DNA of 42,675 nt from Pseudomonadales bacterium. Lineage in GTDB: Bacteria; Pseudomonadota; Gammaproteobacteria; Pseudomonadales; Azotimanducaceae. A program made the translations under genes and the position numbers. The DNA lies in the NCBI GenBank assembly GCA_016779385.1, contig JADHNT010000010.1, positions 1 to 42,675 on the forward strand, written 5' to 3'. This document shows positions 8,139 to 16,328 of this stretch, piece by piece. Position 1 is the stretch's first letter. Every line of letters starts with the position of its first letter. The notes beneath the pieces were generated by a model. That model was not told the origin of the DNA and did not search any database. It saw nothing but the letters and a program-made list of their open reading frames with translations.

Positions 8139-9247
8139 GCCCACCCCGAGGGACCTGGCTGGGCCCGGACGCCTTTGACGCCCTTCTCCTAGAAGGGCGC
8201 CCCCTGCTGGATGTGCGCGCCCCCATAGAGTTCCTCAAGGGGGCCATTCCCAGAGCAAGCAATCATCCCCTTATGAACGACGACGAGCGGGAACAGGTCG
8301 GGCGCTGCTACAAGCAGGAGGGGCACGACGCCGCGGCACGCCTCGGCCATCGCCTGGTCAGCGGAGACACCCGGGAAGCACGCATCGAGGCCTGGGCCGC
8401 CTGGGCCAAGGCCCATCCCACGGGCGCCCTCTACTGCTTCCGCGGGGGGCAGCGCTCCCAAGTTACCCAAGGCTGGCTCGCCGAGGCTGGCATCGAGGTG
8501 CCCGGCATTACGGGCGGCTACAAGGCCCTACGCCAGCACCTGCTCGACGTGATTGACGAGGAAAGCCTGCGCCTGCCCTGGTGCGTGGTGGGGGGGCGCA
8601 CGGGCGTCGGCAAGACGCGCTTCCTCGAAACCCTGCCCCGAGCCCTTGATTTGGAAGGCCTGGCGATCCACCGCGGCAGCGCCTTCGGGCCCAAGGCCAC
8701 GCCCCAGCCAACGCCCATCAATTTTGAAAACGCGCTAGCGGTGGACCTCCTTCGCCTGGCCCAAGCCCCCGGGGCCATCGCCATCGAGGACGAGTCCAGG
8801 GCCATTGGGCGCCTGTCCGTGCCCGAGCCCCTCGCTAACGCCATGAAAACGGCGCCCCTCTACCTGCTGGAGGCGGACCTCGCGGCCCGGGTCGATCTCA
8901 CCTTTGAGGAATACATCACCGACGGGCTCGCCGATCACCTTGCCATCTACGGCGAGGACGCGGGCTTCGAAGCCTTCGCCACCTACCTCCGGGGCGCCCT
9001 GGGGAAGATCGAACGGCGCCTCGGCGGGGGCCGCTATCAAACGCTGCTGGCCGTCCTGAACGAAGCCCTCGAGGATCAGGCCCGGGGCGGCGACGGCCAG
9101 GGGCACCGGGTTTGGATCGAAACCCTGCTAACGGAATACTACGATCCTATGTACGACTATCAGCTCGAGAAAAAGCAGGACCGGGTGGTGTTTTCCGGCA
9201 CCTGGGAGGCCCTCCGGGAGGTCTTGCTTCCGGCCCTCGAGCCTTAA
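8135..9247 (+). CDS. mnmH: tRNA 2-selenouridine synthase
   Basis: A 370-residue SelU/MnmH. Residues 1-125 form a rhodanese domain with the active-site Cys101 in CFRGGQRS; residues 150-165 hold a P-loop, GGRTGVGKT at 153-161. The enzyme geranylates and then selenates 2-thiouridine at the wobble position of Lys, Glu and Gln tRNAs, using selenophosphate. Full activity requires SelD, which is not in this window. The start is a GTG at 8135 overlapping the stop of the lipoprotein gene (GTGA), so it probably depends on translational coupling. It is followed after 33 bp by an SDR gene with its own RBS. Confidence 0.93.
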   Translation: MSPPRGTWLGPDAFDALLLEGRPLLDVRAPIEFLKGAIPRASNHPLMNDDEREQVGRCYKQEGHDAAARLGHRLVSGDTREARIEAWAAWAKAHPTGALYCFRGGQRSQVTQGWLAEAGIEVPGITGGYKALRQHLLDVIDEESLRLPWCVVGGRTGVGKTRFLETLPRALDLEGLAIHRGSAFGPKATPQPTPINFENALAVDLLRLAQAPGAIAIEDESRAIGRLSVPEPLANAMKTAPLYLLEADLAARVDLTFEEYITDGLADHLAIYGEDAGFEAFATYLRGALGKIERRLGGGRYQTLLAVLNEALEDQARGGDGQGHRVWIETLLTEYYDPMYDYQLEKKQDRVVFSGTWEALREVLLPALEP

Positions 9248-9280
9248 CGGCTTAACGCAAGGAAGAGGAGGAAGCGATCC

Positions 9281-10051
9281 ATGAGCGACGCCGGGGTCAC
9301 CTTAATCACAGGCGCGGGCAGTGGCATGGGACGTCTTGCGTCCCAGCGCTGGGCCAGCCGGGGGGAGAGCGTAGCCGCCCTCGATGTGAACGCCGAGGGG
9401 CTGGAGGAAACCTGCCAGGCCGAGCAGCTCATCAAACCCCACACCGTGGATGTCACGGACGGCGACGCCGTCGCCGAGGCCGTCGCCCGCATCGAGCGGG
9501 ACCAGGGCCCGGTAAAGCGGGTCTACAGCGCCGCGGCCATCATGCCCCTGGGCCGCATCCTCGATCAGCCCCGGGAGGTCATCCACCGGGTCATGGATAT
9601 CAACTATAGCGGAGTGGTGAACGTGGCCAAGGCGGCCCTGCCTCCCATGCTGGAGCGGGGCGAGGGGGACTTCATCAACTTCGCCTCCATGGCCGGCTGG
9701 CTCCCCACCCTCTACATGGGCGCCTACGACGCGTCGAAGTTTGCCGTGGTCGCCTTCTCGGAGATTCTTTACCACGAGAACCGAAATCGGGGCGTGCGCT
9801 TTGCCTGCGTATGCCCGCCCCCGGTGCGCACCCCCCTCCTGAATCAGGCCCGGGACACGGTGTGGCCGAAGTTCTTTGATCAGATTGAGCATCTCGAACC
9901 GGATACGGTCCTCGACGCCATCGAGAGCGCGCTGGATCGCGGCGAATTCTTCGTCTTCCCCGGCAAAGGCACGCGCCTCGGCTGGCGCCTGCGGCGCTGG
10001 CTGCCCGATCTGCTCTGGCGGCGCATCCACGCCGCGGAGGAAACGCCATGA
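9281..10051 (+). CDS. SDR family NAD(P)-dependent oxidoreductase (1 of 2)
   Basis: A 256-residue classical short-chain dehydrogenase. TGAGSGMG (10-17) binds the dinucleotide, Asp35 after strand beta-2 suggests NAD preference, and the catalytic set is Asn108, Ser136, Tyr149 and Lys153 (YDASK). The usual NNAG motif is replaced by SAAA. The C-terminal segment (WRLRRWLPDLLWRRIH) is basic and amphipathic, as in some fatty-alcohol or retinol-type SDRs. GAGGAGG precedes the ATG. First gene of a four-gene run, joined to the crotonase gene by an ATGA overlap. Substrate unknown; a hydroxyacyl or alcohol intermediate is likely from context. Confidence 0.88.
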   Translation: MSDAGVTLITGAGSGMGRLASQRWASRGESVAALDVNAEGLEETCQAEQLIKPHTVDVTDGDAVAEAVARIERDQGPVKRVYSAAAIMPLGRILDQPREVIHRVMDINYSGVVNVAKAALPPMLERGEGDFINFASMAGWLPTLYMGAYDASKFAVVAFSEILYHENRNRGVRFACVCPPPVRTPLLNQARDTVWPKFFDQIEHLEPDTVLDAIESALDRGEFFVFPGKGTRLGWRLRRWLPDLLWRRIHAAEETP

Positions 10052-10827
10052 GCGAGCTGGTCACCCTTTCCCTGGAGGGTTCCCTGGGGATCATCACGCT
10101 GAATCGGCCGAACGCGGCGAACGCCCTCTCGACCGAGGTCATGGAAGCGATCATCGCGCAGGCCCAGGCCGTGAGCCGGGAGAGCGCCGTTCGCGTCGTG
10201 ATTCTTACCGGCGCCGGCAAACACTTTTGCGGCGGCGCGGACCTGCGAGAACAGCGCGACGAGGGCAACGGCCTCGAGCGCCGGCGCCGGGCCCGGCTGG
10301 GGGGCGAGCTTCTAAAAGCCCTCCGGGCCATTCCCCAGATCACCATTTGCGCCGTGGAAGGGGCCGCCATGGGCGGCGGCGCCTGCATGGCCACGGCCTG
10401 CGACTTCCGCATCGCCGGGGAAACGGCGCGCTTTGCCTATCCGGAGATCGACCGGGGCATGAACTTGCAGTGGGGCGGCCTCGCCCTATGCCTGCGGCTG
10501 ATCGGCCCCGCCCGCACCAAGCAAATGGTGGGCCTGGGGGAAGCCTTCGCCGCACCCCAGCTCGAACGCTGGGGCTATGTGGACGCCGTCACGTCGCCCG
10601 GGGAGGCCCTGGCCGAAGCGCGGCGCTGGGCAGCGCGCTACGCGGCCAAGCCGCCCCTCGCGCTGCAGATGATCAAGGAGAGCGTCAACGCCCTAAGCGA
10701 CGCCCTCGATGGCGCGATCATGCACATGGACGCGGACCAGTGGGCGCTTACGGCGCAGACCGACGATTACGCAGAAGGAATCGCGGCCTTCCAAGAAGGA
10801 CGCGAACCCACCTTTACGGGAAACTAG
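10048..10827 (+). CDS. Enoyl-CoA hydratase/isomerase (crotonase) family protein
   Basis: A 259-residue crotonase-fold protein. The oxyanion hole is formed by HFCGGADL (59-66) and the EGAAMGGG loop (104-111). Glu133 in the YPEID segment matches the second catalytic Glu (Glu164 of rat enoyl-CoA hydratase). At the position of the first Glu (Glu144 of the rat enzyme) this protein has Cys113, in GGGAC where the hydratase reads GGGCE. True hydratases need both, so an isomerase, a hydrolase or another crotonase reaction is more probable. The start overlaps the SDR stop (ATGA); the next SDR begins 14 bp downstream with a strong RBS. Confidence 0.87.
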   Translation: MSELVTLSLEGSLGIITLNRPNAANALSTEVMEAIIAQAQAVSRESAVRVVILTGAGKHFCGGADLREQRDEGNGLERRRRARLGGELLKALRAIPQITICAVEGAAMGGGACMATACDFRIAGETARFAYPEIDRGMNLQWGGLALCLRLIGPARTKQMVGLGEAFAAPQLERWGYVDAVTSPGEALAEARRWAARYAAKPPLALQMIKESVNALSDALDGAIMHMDADQWALTAQTDDYAEGIAAFQEGREPTFTGN

Positions 10828-10841
10828 GGGAGGAGCAGACC

Positions 10842-11729
10842 ATGGGACGCTTAGATGGCAAGGTCGCGATCATCACCGGCGCCGCCAGCGGGATCGGCGA
10901 AGCAACGGTCCGGAAATTTATCGACGAGGGGGCCCGTGTCGTAGGGGGCGATCTGCAAGAGACCAAGGGGCAAGCGCTGGCCGAGGCCCTTGGGCCCGCC
11001 TTCCACTTCTTGCCCTGCGATGTGGCGCGGGAGGACGAGGTAAAAGCCCTCATCGACGCCGCCCTCAGCGCCTTCGGACGCCTCGACTGCCTCTTTAACA
11101 ACGCCGGCTTCGCCGGCATCAGCGGTGAGATCGAAACCCTTACCTTCGACGAGCGCTACCGCCGTACCGTCGACGCCATGCTCACTGGGCCGCTGATGGG
11201 GGTTCGCCACGCCGCGCCGCACCTCAAGGCCGGGGGCGGCGGCACCATTCTCACCACCGCCAGCGTCGCTGGGCTCAAGGGCGGCTACGGTCCCCACGTG
11301 TACAGCGCGATCAAAGCTGGGGTCATTGGCATGACTCGCTCCCTGGCGCGGGAGCTGGGCCCAGCCGCCATTAGGGTAAACGCCATTTGCCCCGGCGGCA
11401 TTGCCACCCCCATCTTTGCGGGCCGTCTGGCCCAGGAAGGCGGCGGTAACGTCGACCACGCGGGCATCATGCGCGCCGTGCTCGCCGGGAATCAGCCCAT
11501 ACGCCGCGCCGGGGAAGGCAGCGACATTGCCAACGCGGCGGCCTTCCTCGCCAGCGACGAAGCGAGCTTTATCACGGGGCAAGCCCTGGCCGTGGACGGC
11601 GGCCTCACGGCCTGCGCGCCCCTACCCCCGGAAGGGCAGGAAGGGGGCATGGACCTCTTGGCCAAGGCCTTCGGCGCGGACAGCGCCGCGGACCTCGATA
11701 GCGTACTCCCGGAGCGGGGGCAGGCTTGA
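10842..11729 (+). CDS. SDR family NAD(P)-dependent oxidoreductase (2 of 2)
   Basis: A 295-residue classical SDR. The open frame extends far upstream, but that part is a shadow of the two preceding genes; the ATG at 10842 follows GGGGAGGAG and gives the canonical N terminus GKVAIITGAASGIG (glycine motif at 12-19). NNAG is at 87-90, and catalytic Ser141, Tyr154 and Lys158 (YSAIK) are present. ICPGGIATP follows, as usual. The C-terminal tail of about 30 residues after the typical SDR end (AVDGGLT) is longer than normal. The stop overlaps the TTG start of the next gene. Probably oxidises an alcohol or beta-hydroxyacyl intermediate of the same pathway. Confidence 0.88.
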   Translation: MGRLDGKVAIITGAASGIGEATVRKFIDEGARVVGGDLQETKGQALAEALGPAFHFLPCDVAREDEVKALIDAALSAFGRLDCLFNNAGFAGISGEIETLTFDERYRRTVDAMLTGPLMGVRHAAPHLKAGGGGTILTTASVAGLKGGYGPHVYSAIKAGVIGMTRSLARELGPAAIRVNAICPGGIATPIFAGRLAQEGGGNVDHAGIMRAVLAGNQPIRRAGEGSDIANAAAFLASDEASFITGQALAVDGGLTACAPLPPEGQEGGMDLLAKAFGADSAADLDSVLPERGQA

Positions 11730-12715
11730 CCCTTCGCCTGGGGCTTCTTGGTGCGGCGCGCATCACCCCCGCGGCGGTGATCTACGCCGCGGACGCCGTG
11801 CCCGAGGTGTCCGTCACCGCCGTGGCGGCCCGGGACATAGCCCGAGCTGCGGTCTTCGCCCAGGAGCACGCCATCCCCGCCGTTTCGGAAAGCTACGGCG
11901 AGCTCCTTGCCCGGGATGACGTCGACGCGGTCTACATCGCCCTCCCGGCGAGCCATCACCTGGTTTGGGCGGAGGCGGCCCTGGCCTCAGGAAAGGCCGT
12001 GCTCTGCGAAAAGCCCCTCAGCGGCAACGCCCTGGCGCTGCGCAGCCTGCTGCAAAAGGACCATGGCCCCGTGCTCATGGAGGCCATGCACTACGTCTAC
12101 CACCCCCTCTGGGCCCGGGTGGAGGAGATCCTACGCGCGGGCACGCTGGGCACGCTCATGGAAATCGCCATGCACTTCTCCGTGCCCCACATTCCCCCGG
12201 GGGATATTCGCCGAAGCTTTCACACCGCCGGCGGCGCCCTTTTAGATCTGGGGATCTACGGCGTGCATATGTTCCGCCGCTTGCTCGGCGACCCCCTTAC
12301 GGTGGCGAGTGCGGAGGCCGCGGGCGTCGAAGAGGGCGTGGATGAGCGCTTCCGCGGGGTCCTCACCCATGCCGCCTACCCGGGGCTGACGGCCACGGTG
12401 ACGGCGAGCATGAGTCCCAAGGAACCCCTCGCGGCGTGGCTGAGCCTGAGCGGCTCGGAAGGATCGCTTCGGGTGCAAAACCCCGTGGCACCCCAGCTCG
12501 GGCACGAGCTGACGCTGACGAGCAAGGGCGGCGAACTGCGAGAATCGGTGGACCCCACCCCCAGCTATTGCTACCAGCTTCAGGCCTTTGCCGACGCCGT
12601 ACTCCGGGGCAAAGGGCCCGCCACCGATGGCGCGGACGCCCTCGCCACAGCGGTGGTCCTAGATGCCCTCTACAAAAAAGCCGGCCTACCGCCCCGCCCT
12701 GCTTTAGAGCGCTAG
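11726..12715 (+). CDS. Gfo/Idh/MocA family oxidoreductase
   Basis: A 329-residue two-domain dehydrogenase. The Rossmann motif GLLGAARI is at residues 6-13, the family E-K-P motif is at 95-97 (CEKPLS, with catalytic Lys96), and the C-terminal GFO_IDH_MocA sheet domain begins near residue 125 (MHYVYHPLW). It resembles the trans-1,2-dihydrobenzene-1,2-diol/xylose dehydrogenase subgroup. Family members oxidise cyclic alcohols or sugars with NAD(P). The start is TTG inside TTGA, overlapping the SDR stop, so translation is coupled. It closes the 9281-12715 block and is followed by a palindrome before convergent ileS. Confidence 0.88.
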   Translation: MTLRLGLLGAARITPAAVIYAADAVPEVSVTAVAARDIARAAVFAQEHAIPAVSESYGELLARDDVDAVYIALPASHHLVWAEAALASGKAVLCEKPLSGNALALRSLLQKDHGPVLMEAMHYVYHPLWARVEEILRAGTLGTLMEIAMHFSVPHIPPGDIRRSFHTAGGALLDLGIYGVHMFRRLLGDPLTVASAEAAGVEEGVDERFRGVLTHAAYPGLTATVTASMSPKEPLAAWLSLSGSEGSLRVQNPVAPQLGHELTLTSKGGELRESVDPTPSYCYQLQAFADAVLRGKGPATDGADALATAVVLDALYKKAGLPPRPALER

Positions 12716-12723
12716 CCCCAAAG

Positions 12724-12739
12724 GGCCCGCTAGCGGGCC
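12724..12739. repeat. Perfect 16-bp palindrome spanning the ileS stop codon
   Basis: GGCCCGC, TA, GCGGGCC reads the same on both strands and includes the ileS TAG (12730-12732). It lies between the convergent Gfo/Idh/MocA and ileS genes. It could form a GC-rich hairpin in both transcripts, but no T-run follows on either side, so it is not a standard intrinsic terminator. A 3'-end stabilising hairpin is one option. Confidence 0.4.
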
Positions 12740-15700
12740 TCTCGGGTCAGGGTGAAGCGCAGCGCGGCTCCGTCGATACTTACCGCCGTGGCCTCTTCTA
12801 CCAGGTTCGCCTCGGGCACGAGAGCCACCGCCAACGTCTCGCCGCCGATATAAGCCCCGTGGACGTCGATGGCCGCATCGAGCGGCGCCTCCGCTGCATA
12901 ATGCACCGTAATACGGTCGCTCACGTGGAAGCCAGCGTCCTTGCGCGCCCGCTGAATGCGGTTCACCACTTCCCGGGCCAGGCCTTCCTGGCGCAGGGCC
13001 GGGGTGAGCTCCGTGGACAGGTTGATGGTGATGAAGCGGTTTGACAGCGCTTCCGTAGCGGGCTGAGGCTCGCGGAAAACCTCCAGATCCCCCTCCCCGA
13101 AGTGTTCGCCCTCAAGCGTTAGCGTGCCCGTTTCCACAAAGGCCTCGATGGCTTCCGGACCCAGGGCGGCGATGGCGGCGGCGTAGCGCTTCATCTCCTT
13201 GCCGAGGCGCCGGCCCAGCTGCTTGAAGTTGGCCTTTGCATAGAGGCGAATGAAAGCGGTTTCATCCGTGCTGTAAGCGATTTCCTTAACGTTCAGCTCC
13301 CGGGCCAATTCCACCTCGAGGGCGCGGATATCGTCCAGAAGCCCGCCGTCACGATGAATGACCGTGAGCTTCGCCAGGGGCTGGCGTAGCCCCAGGCGCG
13401 CCTCTTCCCGCTTCTGCCGGCCGAGAAGAATCACCTGCTGCATGCGATCCACGGCCACCTCGAGGCGCCGATCCATGCGCGCTGCCTCCGCTTCTGGATA
13501 GGCGCAGAGGTGCACGGAGCGCGGCAAGGCGTCCCGATCCCCAAGGTCCCGAAGCCGCTGATAGAGCGTCTCGGACAGAAAGGGCGCGAAGGGCGCCATG
13601 GTTTGGGAGAGCTCCAGCAGCGCCCGGTAAAGGGTGGAGAAGGCCGCGGTCTTATCTTCGCTGGGCCCCTCGGTCCAGAAGCGCTCCCGGTTGTAGCGAA
13701 TGTAGACGTTCGTGAGCTCTTCGATGAACTCGAATAGCCGGGGCACGACGTTATAGAGGCGATAGCCCTCCATCTCCTCCCCCACCGTTGCCTTCAGCGT
13801 TTGCAGCCGGGACAGGATCCAACGATCGAGCACGGCCGTGGGTTCGGCGAGCGGCGCCGGGGTGAAACCGTCCAGCTCGGCGTAGGTGTGGAAGAAGTTA
13901 AAAGCGTTGTACCAGGGCAGCAGCGCTCGTCGGGTCAGCTCCCGCACCCCCGTATCCGCGAAGCGCTGCTCTTCAGCGCGCACGAGCCCTGAGTTGATGA
14001 GGTAAAGGCGCAGGGCGTCGGCGCCGTAGCGCTCCATGAGCTCATCCGGAGGCGTGAAGTTGCGCTTGGACTTCGACATCTTCGTGCCGTCTTCCGCCAG
14101 TACCAGGCCATTGACGATGACGTTCCGAAAGGCCGGCTGATCAAACAGGGCTGCCCCAAGCACGGTCAGGGTGTAGAACCAGCCCCGGGTTTGGTCGAGC
14201 CCCTCGGCGATGAACTCCGCCGGGAAGCCCTGCTCGAAAAGCTCCGCGTTCTCGAAGGGATAGTGCAGTTGAGCGTAGGGCATGGAGCCGGACTCAAACC
14301 AGCAGTCGAGCACTTCCGGCACCCGGCGATAGACCCCGGGCTCTCCATCCTTAGTGAAAGTGAGATCGTCGACAAACTCCCGGTGGAGATCGTCCACGAG
14401 CGTTCCCGTGAGCGTGGAAAGCTCCTCCCGGGAGCCGATGCAGTGCACCGCATCTGTTTCGTCGTTCACCCAAAGGGGCAGGGGTGTACCCCAAACCCGA
14501 TTCCGAGAGATAGCCCAGTCCCGAGCCCCTTCCAGCCACTTGCCAAAGCGCCCCTCCTGGATGTGGTCGGGCACCCAGCGCACCTGGCGATTCGCGACCA
14601 GGAGGCGATCCTTGAGCTGCTCCACCTTCACGTACCAACTGGGCACGGCGCGGTAGATCAGGGGCGTTTCCGAGCGGTAGCAGAAGGGGTAGCTGTGGAC
14701 GATGACGTCCTGCTCGTACAGTGCGCCGCTCTCCTTCAGGTGGCGGGTGATCTCCCGATCCGCGTCCTTCACGTGCTGCCCGGCGAAATCCGGGACCTGC
14801 GCATCGAAGCGCCCATCAAGCCCTACGGGCATGGCGAAGGCGTCCAGGCCCGCGGCGCGGAAGGCGTTGTAGTCGTCCTCGCCGAAGGCCGGCGCCTGGT
14901 GCACGAGGCCCGTGCCGTCGTCGGCGGTCACGTATTCGCCGGTGATCACCGTGAAGGCGCCGGCGGCGCGTTGATCTTCAAAGTAGGTAAAGGCCGGCTC
15001 GTAGCGGCGCCCCGCAAGGGCGGAGCCCGGCACCACCTCAAGGACCTCGAGGGCATGGCGTTCGGCGTAGGCCGCGACCCGCCCCTCGGCGAGGTAGAAG
15101 GTCACATCCCGTTCCGTATCGCGCACCCTCGCGTAGGAAAGCTTGGGGTTTACGCACACGGCCAGGTTAGACGGAACGGTCCAGGGGGTGGTGGTCCAGA
15201 TCGCCAGATGGGCGTCTTCGTCGCACAGCTTCAGGAGCACGGTGATCGCCGGATCCTGCACTTCCTTGTAGTTCAGGTTGGCTTCGAAGTTCGACAGCCC
15301 CGTGCCCAACGCCGTGGAAACGGGGACGATCTTCTGCCCCTGGTACACCAGGCCCTTATCAAACAGCTGCTTCACCACCCACCACACGGACTCCATGAAC
15401 CAGGGGTCCATGGTTTTGTAGTCGTGATCGAAATCGACCCAGCGGCCCAGGCGCGTGATGGTGCTCCGCCACTCCTGGGTATAGCGCTGCACGATGCCCC
15501 GGCAGGCGTCGTTGTAGCCCTTCACCCCTAGCTTTTCGACCGCGTCCTGAGCGCTTAGGCCCAGCTGCTTGTCGATCTCGTGCTCCACGGGGAGGCCGTG
15601 GCAGTCCCAGCCGAAGCGACGGGAGACGTAGCGACCTTTCATGGTGAAGTAGCGGGGAATGATGTCCTTGATGGTGGACGCCACCAGGTGCCCATGGTGG

Positions 15701-15894
15701 GGCAAGCCCGTCGCAAAGGGCGGGCCGTCGTAAAAAATATACGGCGCTCCGTCACGGGTTTGCGCGAGGCTTTCCTCGAAGATGCCTTCCTTTTGCCAGA
15801 AGGCGAGCACTTCGTGCTCGGCCTCCACAAAGGAAAAGGGGCCTTGAGCCGGCGTTGCCGGGGCTTCTCCCTCAGACACGGTCGTCATCACCAT
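12730..15894 (-). CDS. ileS: Isoleucine-tRNA ligase, long (type-2, eukaryote-like) form
   Basis: A 1054-residue class I aminoacyl-tRNA synthetase charging tRNA-Ile. The HxGH motif is HHGH at 66-69 in the context PFATGLPHHGH, and KMSKS is at 605-609. WDCHGLPVEHEID is typical of the long IleRS2 lineage shared with eukaryotes and many high-GC bacteria; the usual gammaproteobacterial IleRS1 is about 940 residues, begins its motif PYANG and ends with a zinc-binding domain. Here the C terminus is a long domain without a cysteine zinc knuckle. The classical neighbours ribF and lspA are absent. Start ATG at 15894; a second ATG two codons on is possible. A -10-like TACAAT lies 18 nt upstream. Confidence 0.96.
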   Translation of the reverse strand: MVMTTVSEGEAPATPAQGPFSFVEAEHEVLAFWQKEGIFEESLAQTRDGAPYIFYDGPPFATGLPHHGHLVASTIKDIIPRYFTMKGRYVSRRFGWDCHGLPVEHEIDKQLGLSAQDAVEKLGVKGYNDACRGIVQRYTQEWRSTITRLGRWVDFDHDYKTMDPWFMESVWWVVKQLFDKGLVYQGQKIVPVSTALGTGLSNFEANLNYKEVQDPAITVLLKLCDEDAHLAIWTTTPWTVPSNLAVCVNPKLSYARVRDTERDVTFYLAEGRVAAYAERHALEVLEVVPGSALAGRRYEPAFTYFEDQRAAGAFTVITGEYVTADDGTGLVHQAPAFGEDDYNAFRAAGLDAFAMPVGLDGRFDAQVPDFAGQHVKDADREITRHLKESGALYEQDVIVHSYPFCYRSETPLIYRAVPSWYVKVEQLKDRLLVANRQVRWVPDHIQEGRFGKWLEGARDWAISRNRVWGTPLPLWVNDETDAVHCIGSREELSTLTGTLVDDLHREFVDDLTFTKDGEPGVYRRVPEVLDCWFESGSMPYAQLHYPFENAELFEQGFPAEFIAEGLDQTRGWFYTLTVLGAALFDQPAFRNVIVNGLVLAEDGTKMSKSKRNFTPPDELMERYGADALRLYLINSGLVRAEEQRFADTGVRELTRRALLPWYNAFNFFHTYAELDGFTPAPLAEPTAVLDRWILSRLQTLKATVGEEMEGYRLYNVVPRLFEFIEELTNVYIRYNRERFWTEGPSEDKTAAFSTLYRALLELSQTMAPFAPFLSETLYQRLRDLGDRDALPRSVHLCAYPEAEAARMDRRLEVAVDRMQQVILLGRQKREEARLGLRQPLAKLTVIHRDGGLLDDIRALEVELARELNVKEIAYSTDETAFIRLYAKANFKQLGRRLGKEMKRYAAAIAALGPEAIEAFVETGTLTLEGEHFGEGDLEVFREPQPATEALSNRFITINLSTELTPALRQEGLAREVVNRIQRARKDAGFHVSDRITVHYAAEAPLDAAIDVHGAYIGGETLAVALVPEANLVEEATAVSIDGAALRFTLTREAR

Positions 15895-15911
15895 CCGTTT
15901 GAAAGCCGGCG

Positions 15912-15917
15912 ATTGTA
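15912..15917 (-). promoter_or_regulatory. -10-like hexamer upstream of ileS
   Basis: On the minus strand the sequence reads TG followed by TACAAT, with the hexamer ending 17 nt before the ileS ATG, in the 47-bp gap after the NUDIX gene. No clear -35 is seen. It would give ileS its own promoter inside the minus-strand run. Confidence 0.35.
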
Positions 15918-15941
15918 CACCCGCCGAGGCGCTCCGGGGGC

Positions 15942-16325
15942 TTAGGGCAGGGGCGGTAGCAGTGCGAAGAGCTCCCGATCCGCGGGTAGAAGCGCTTCGG
16001 GGTTCAATCTTGAGCGCTGCACCCAGAAGGCGCGGTCGTGGACGCGGAGCGTGGGGGCCAGCAGCGACAGGGTGACGGCGTAGCCGTGGAGCGCGAAGGG
16101 CTGCCCCCCATCGCGATGCCCTTGCACCGTGCCGAGAAAGGCCGGCGCCTCAATGGAAAGCTCGAGTTCCTCCCAAAGCTCCCGGGCTAGGGCCGCCTCC
16201 CGCGTCTCCCCGGGCTCCACCTTGCCCCCAGGGAACTCCCAGGCACCCGCGTGGCGCTCCCCCGGGGCCCGCCGCAGGCACAGCACCCAGGGACCCTGGC
16301 ATAGGAGCGCGGCGACCACCTCCAC
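15942..16325 (-). CDS. NUDIX hydrolase, MutT-like (deoxy)nucleoside triphosphate pyrophosphohydrolase
   Basis: A 127-residue protein with a complete Nudix box from Gly34 to about residue 56: G-x5-E40-x7-R48-E49-x2-E52-E53. The length and the N-terminal VVAALLCQGPWVLCLRR are close to MutT, which removes 8-oxo-dGTP from the nucleotide pool. The usual final G of the box is replaced (EELELSI). The start is GTG at 16325, 3 bp after the stop of the upstream hydrolase gene, with no separate RBS visible beyond the overlap region. The C-terminal SRLNPEALLPADRELFALLPP resembles the MutT end. Confidence 0.87.
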   Translation of the reverse strand: MEVVAALLCQGPWVLCLRRAPGERHAGAWEFPGGKVEPGETREAALARELWEELELSIEAPAFLGTVQGHRDGGQPFALHGYAVTLSLLAPTLRVHDRAFWVQRSRLNPEALLPADRELFALLPPLP

Positions 16326-16328
16326 GGC

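Noticed and set aside
9876-10841. Upstream part of the open frame containing the second SDR
   Set aside because: It covers the end of the first SDR and the whole crotonase in another frame. The real start at 10842 has a strong RBS and the family N terminus.
14191-15531. Plus-strand open frame of about 446 codons opposite ileS
   Set aside because: No family motif, no RBS, and it lies fully antisense to a conserved synthetase. A GC-codon shadow.
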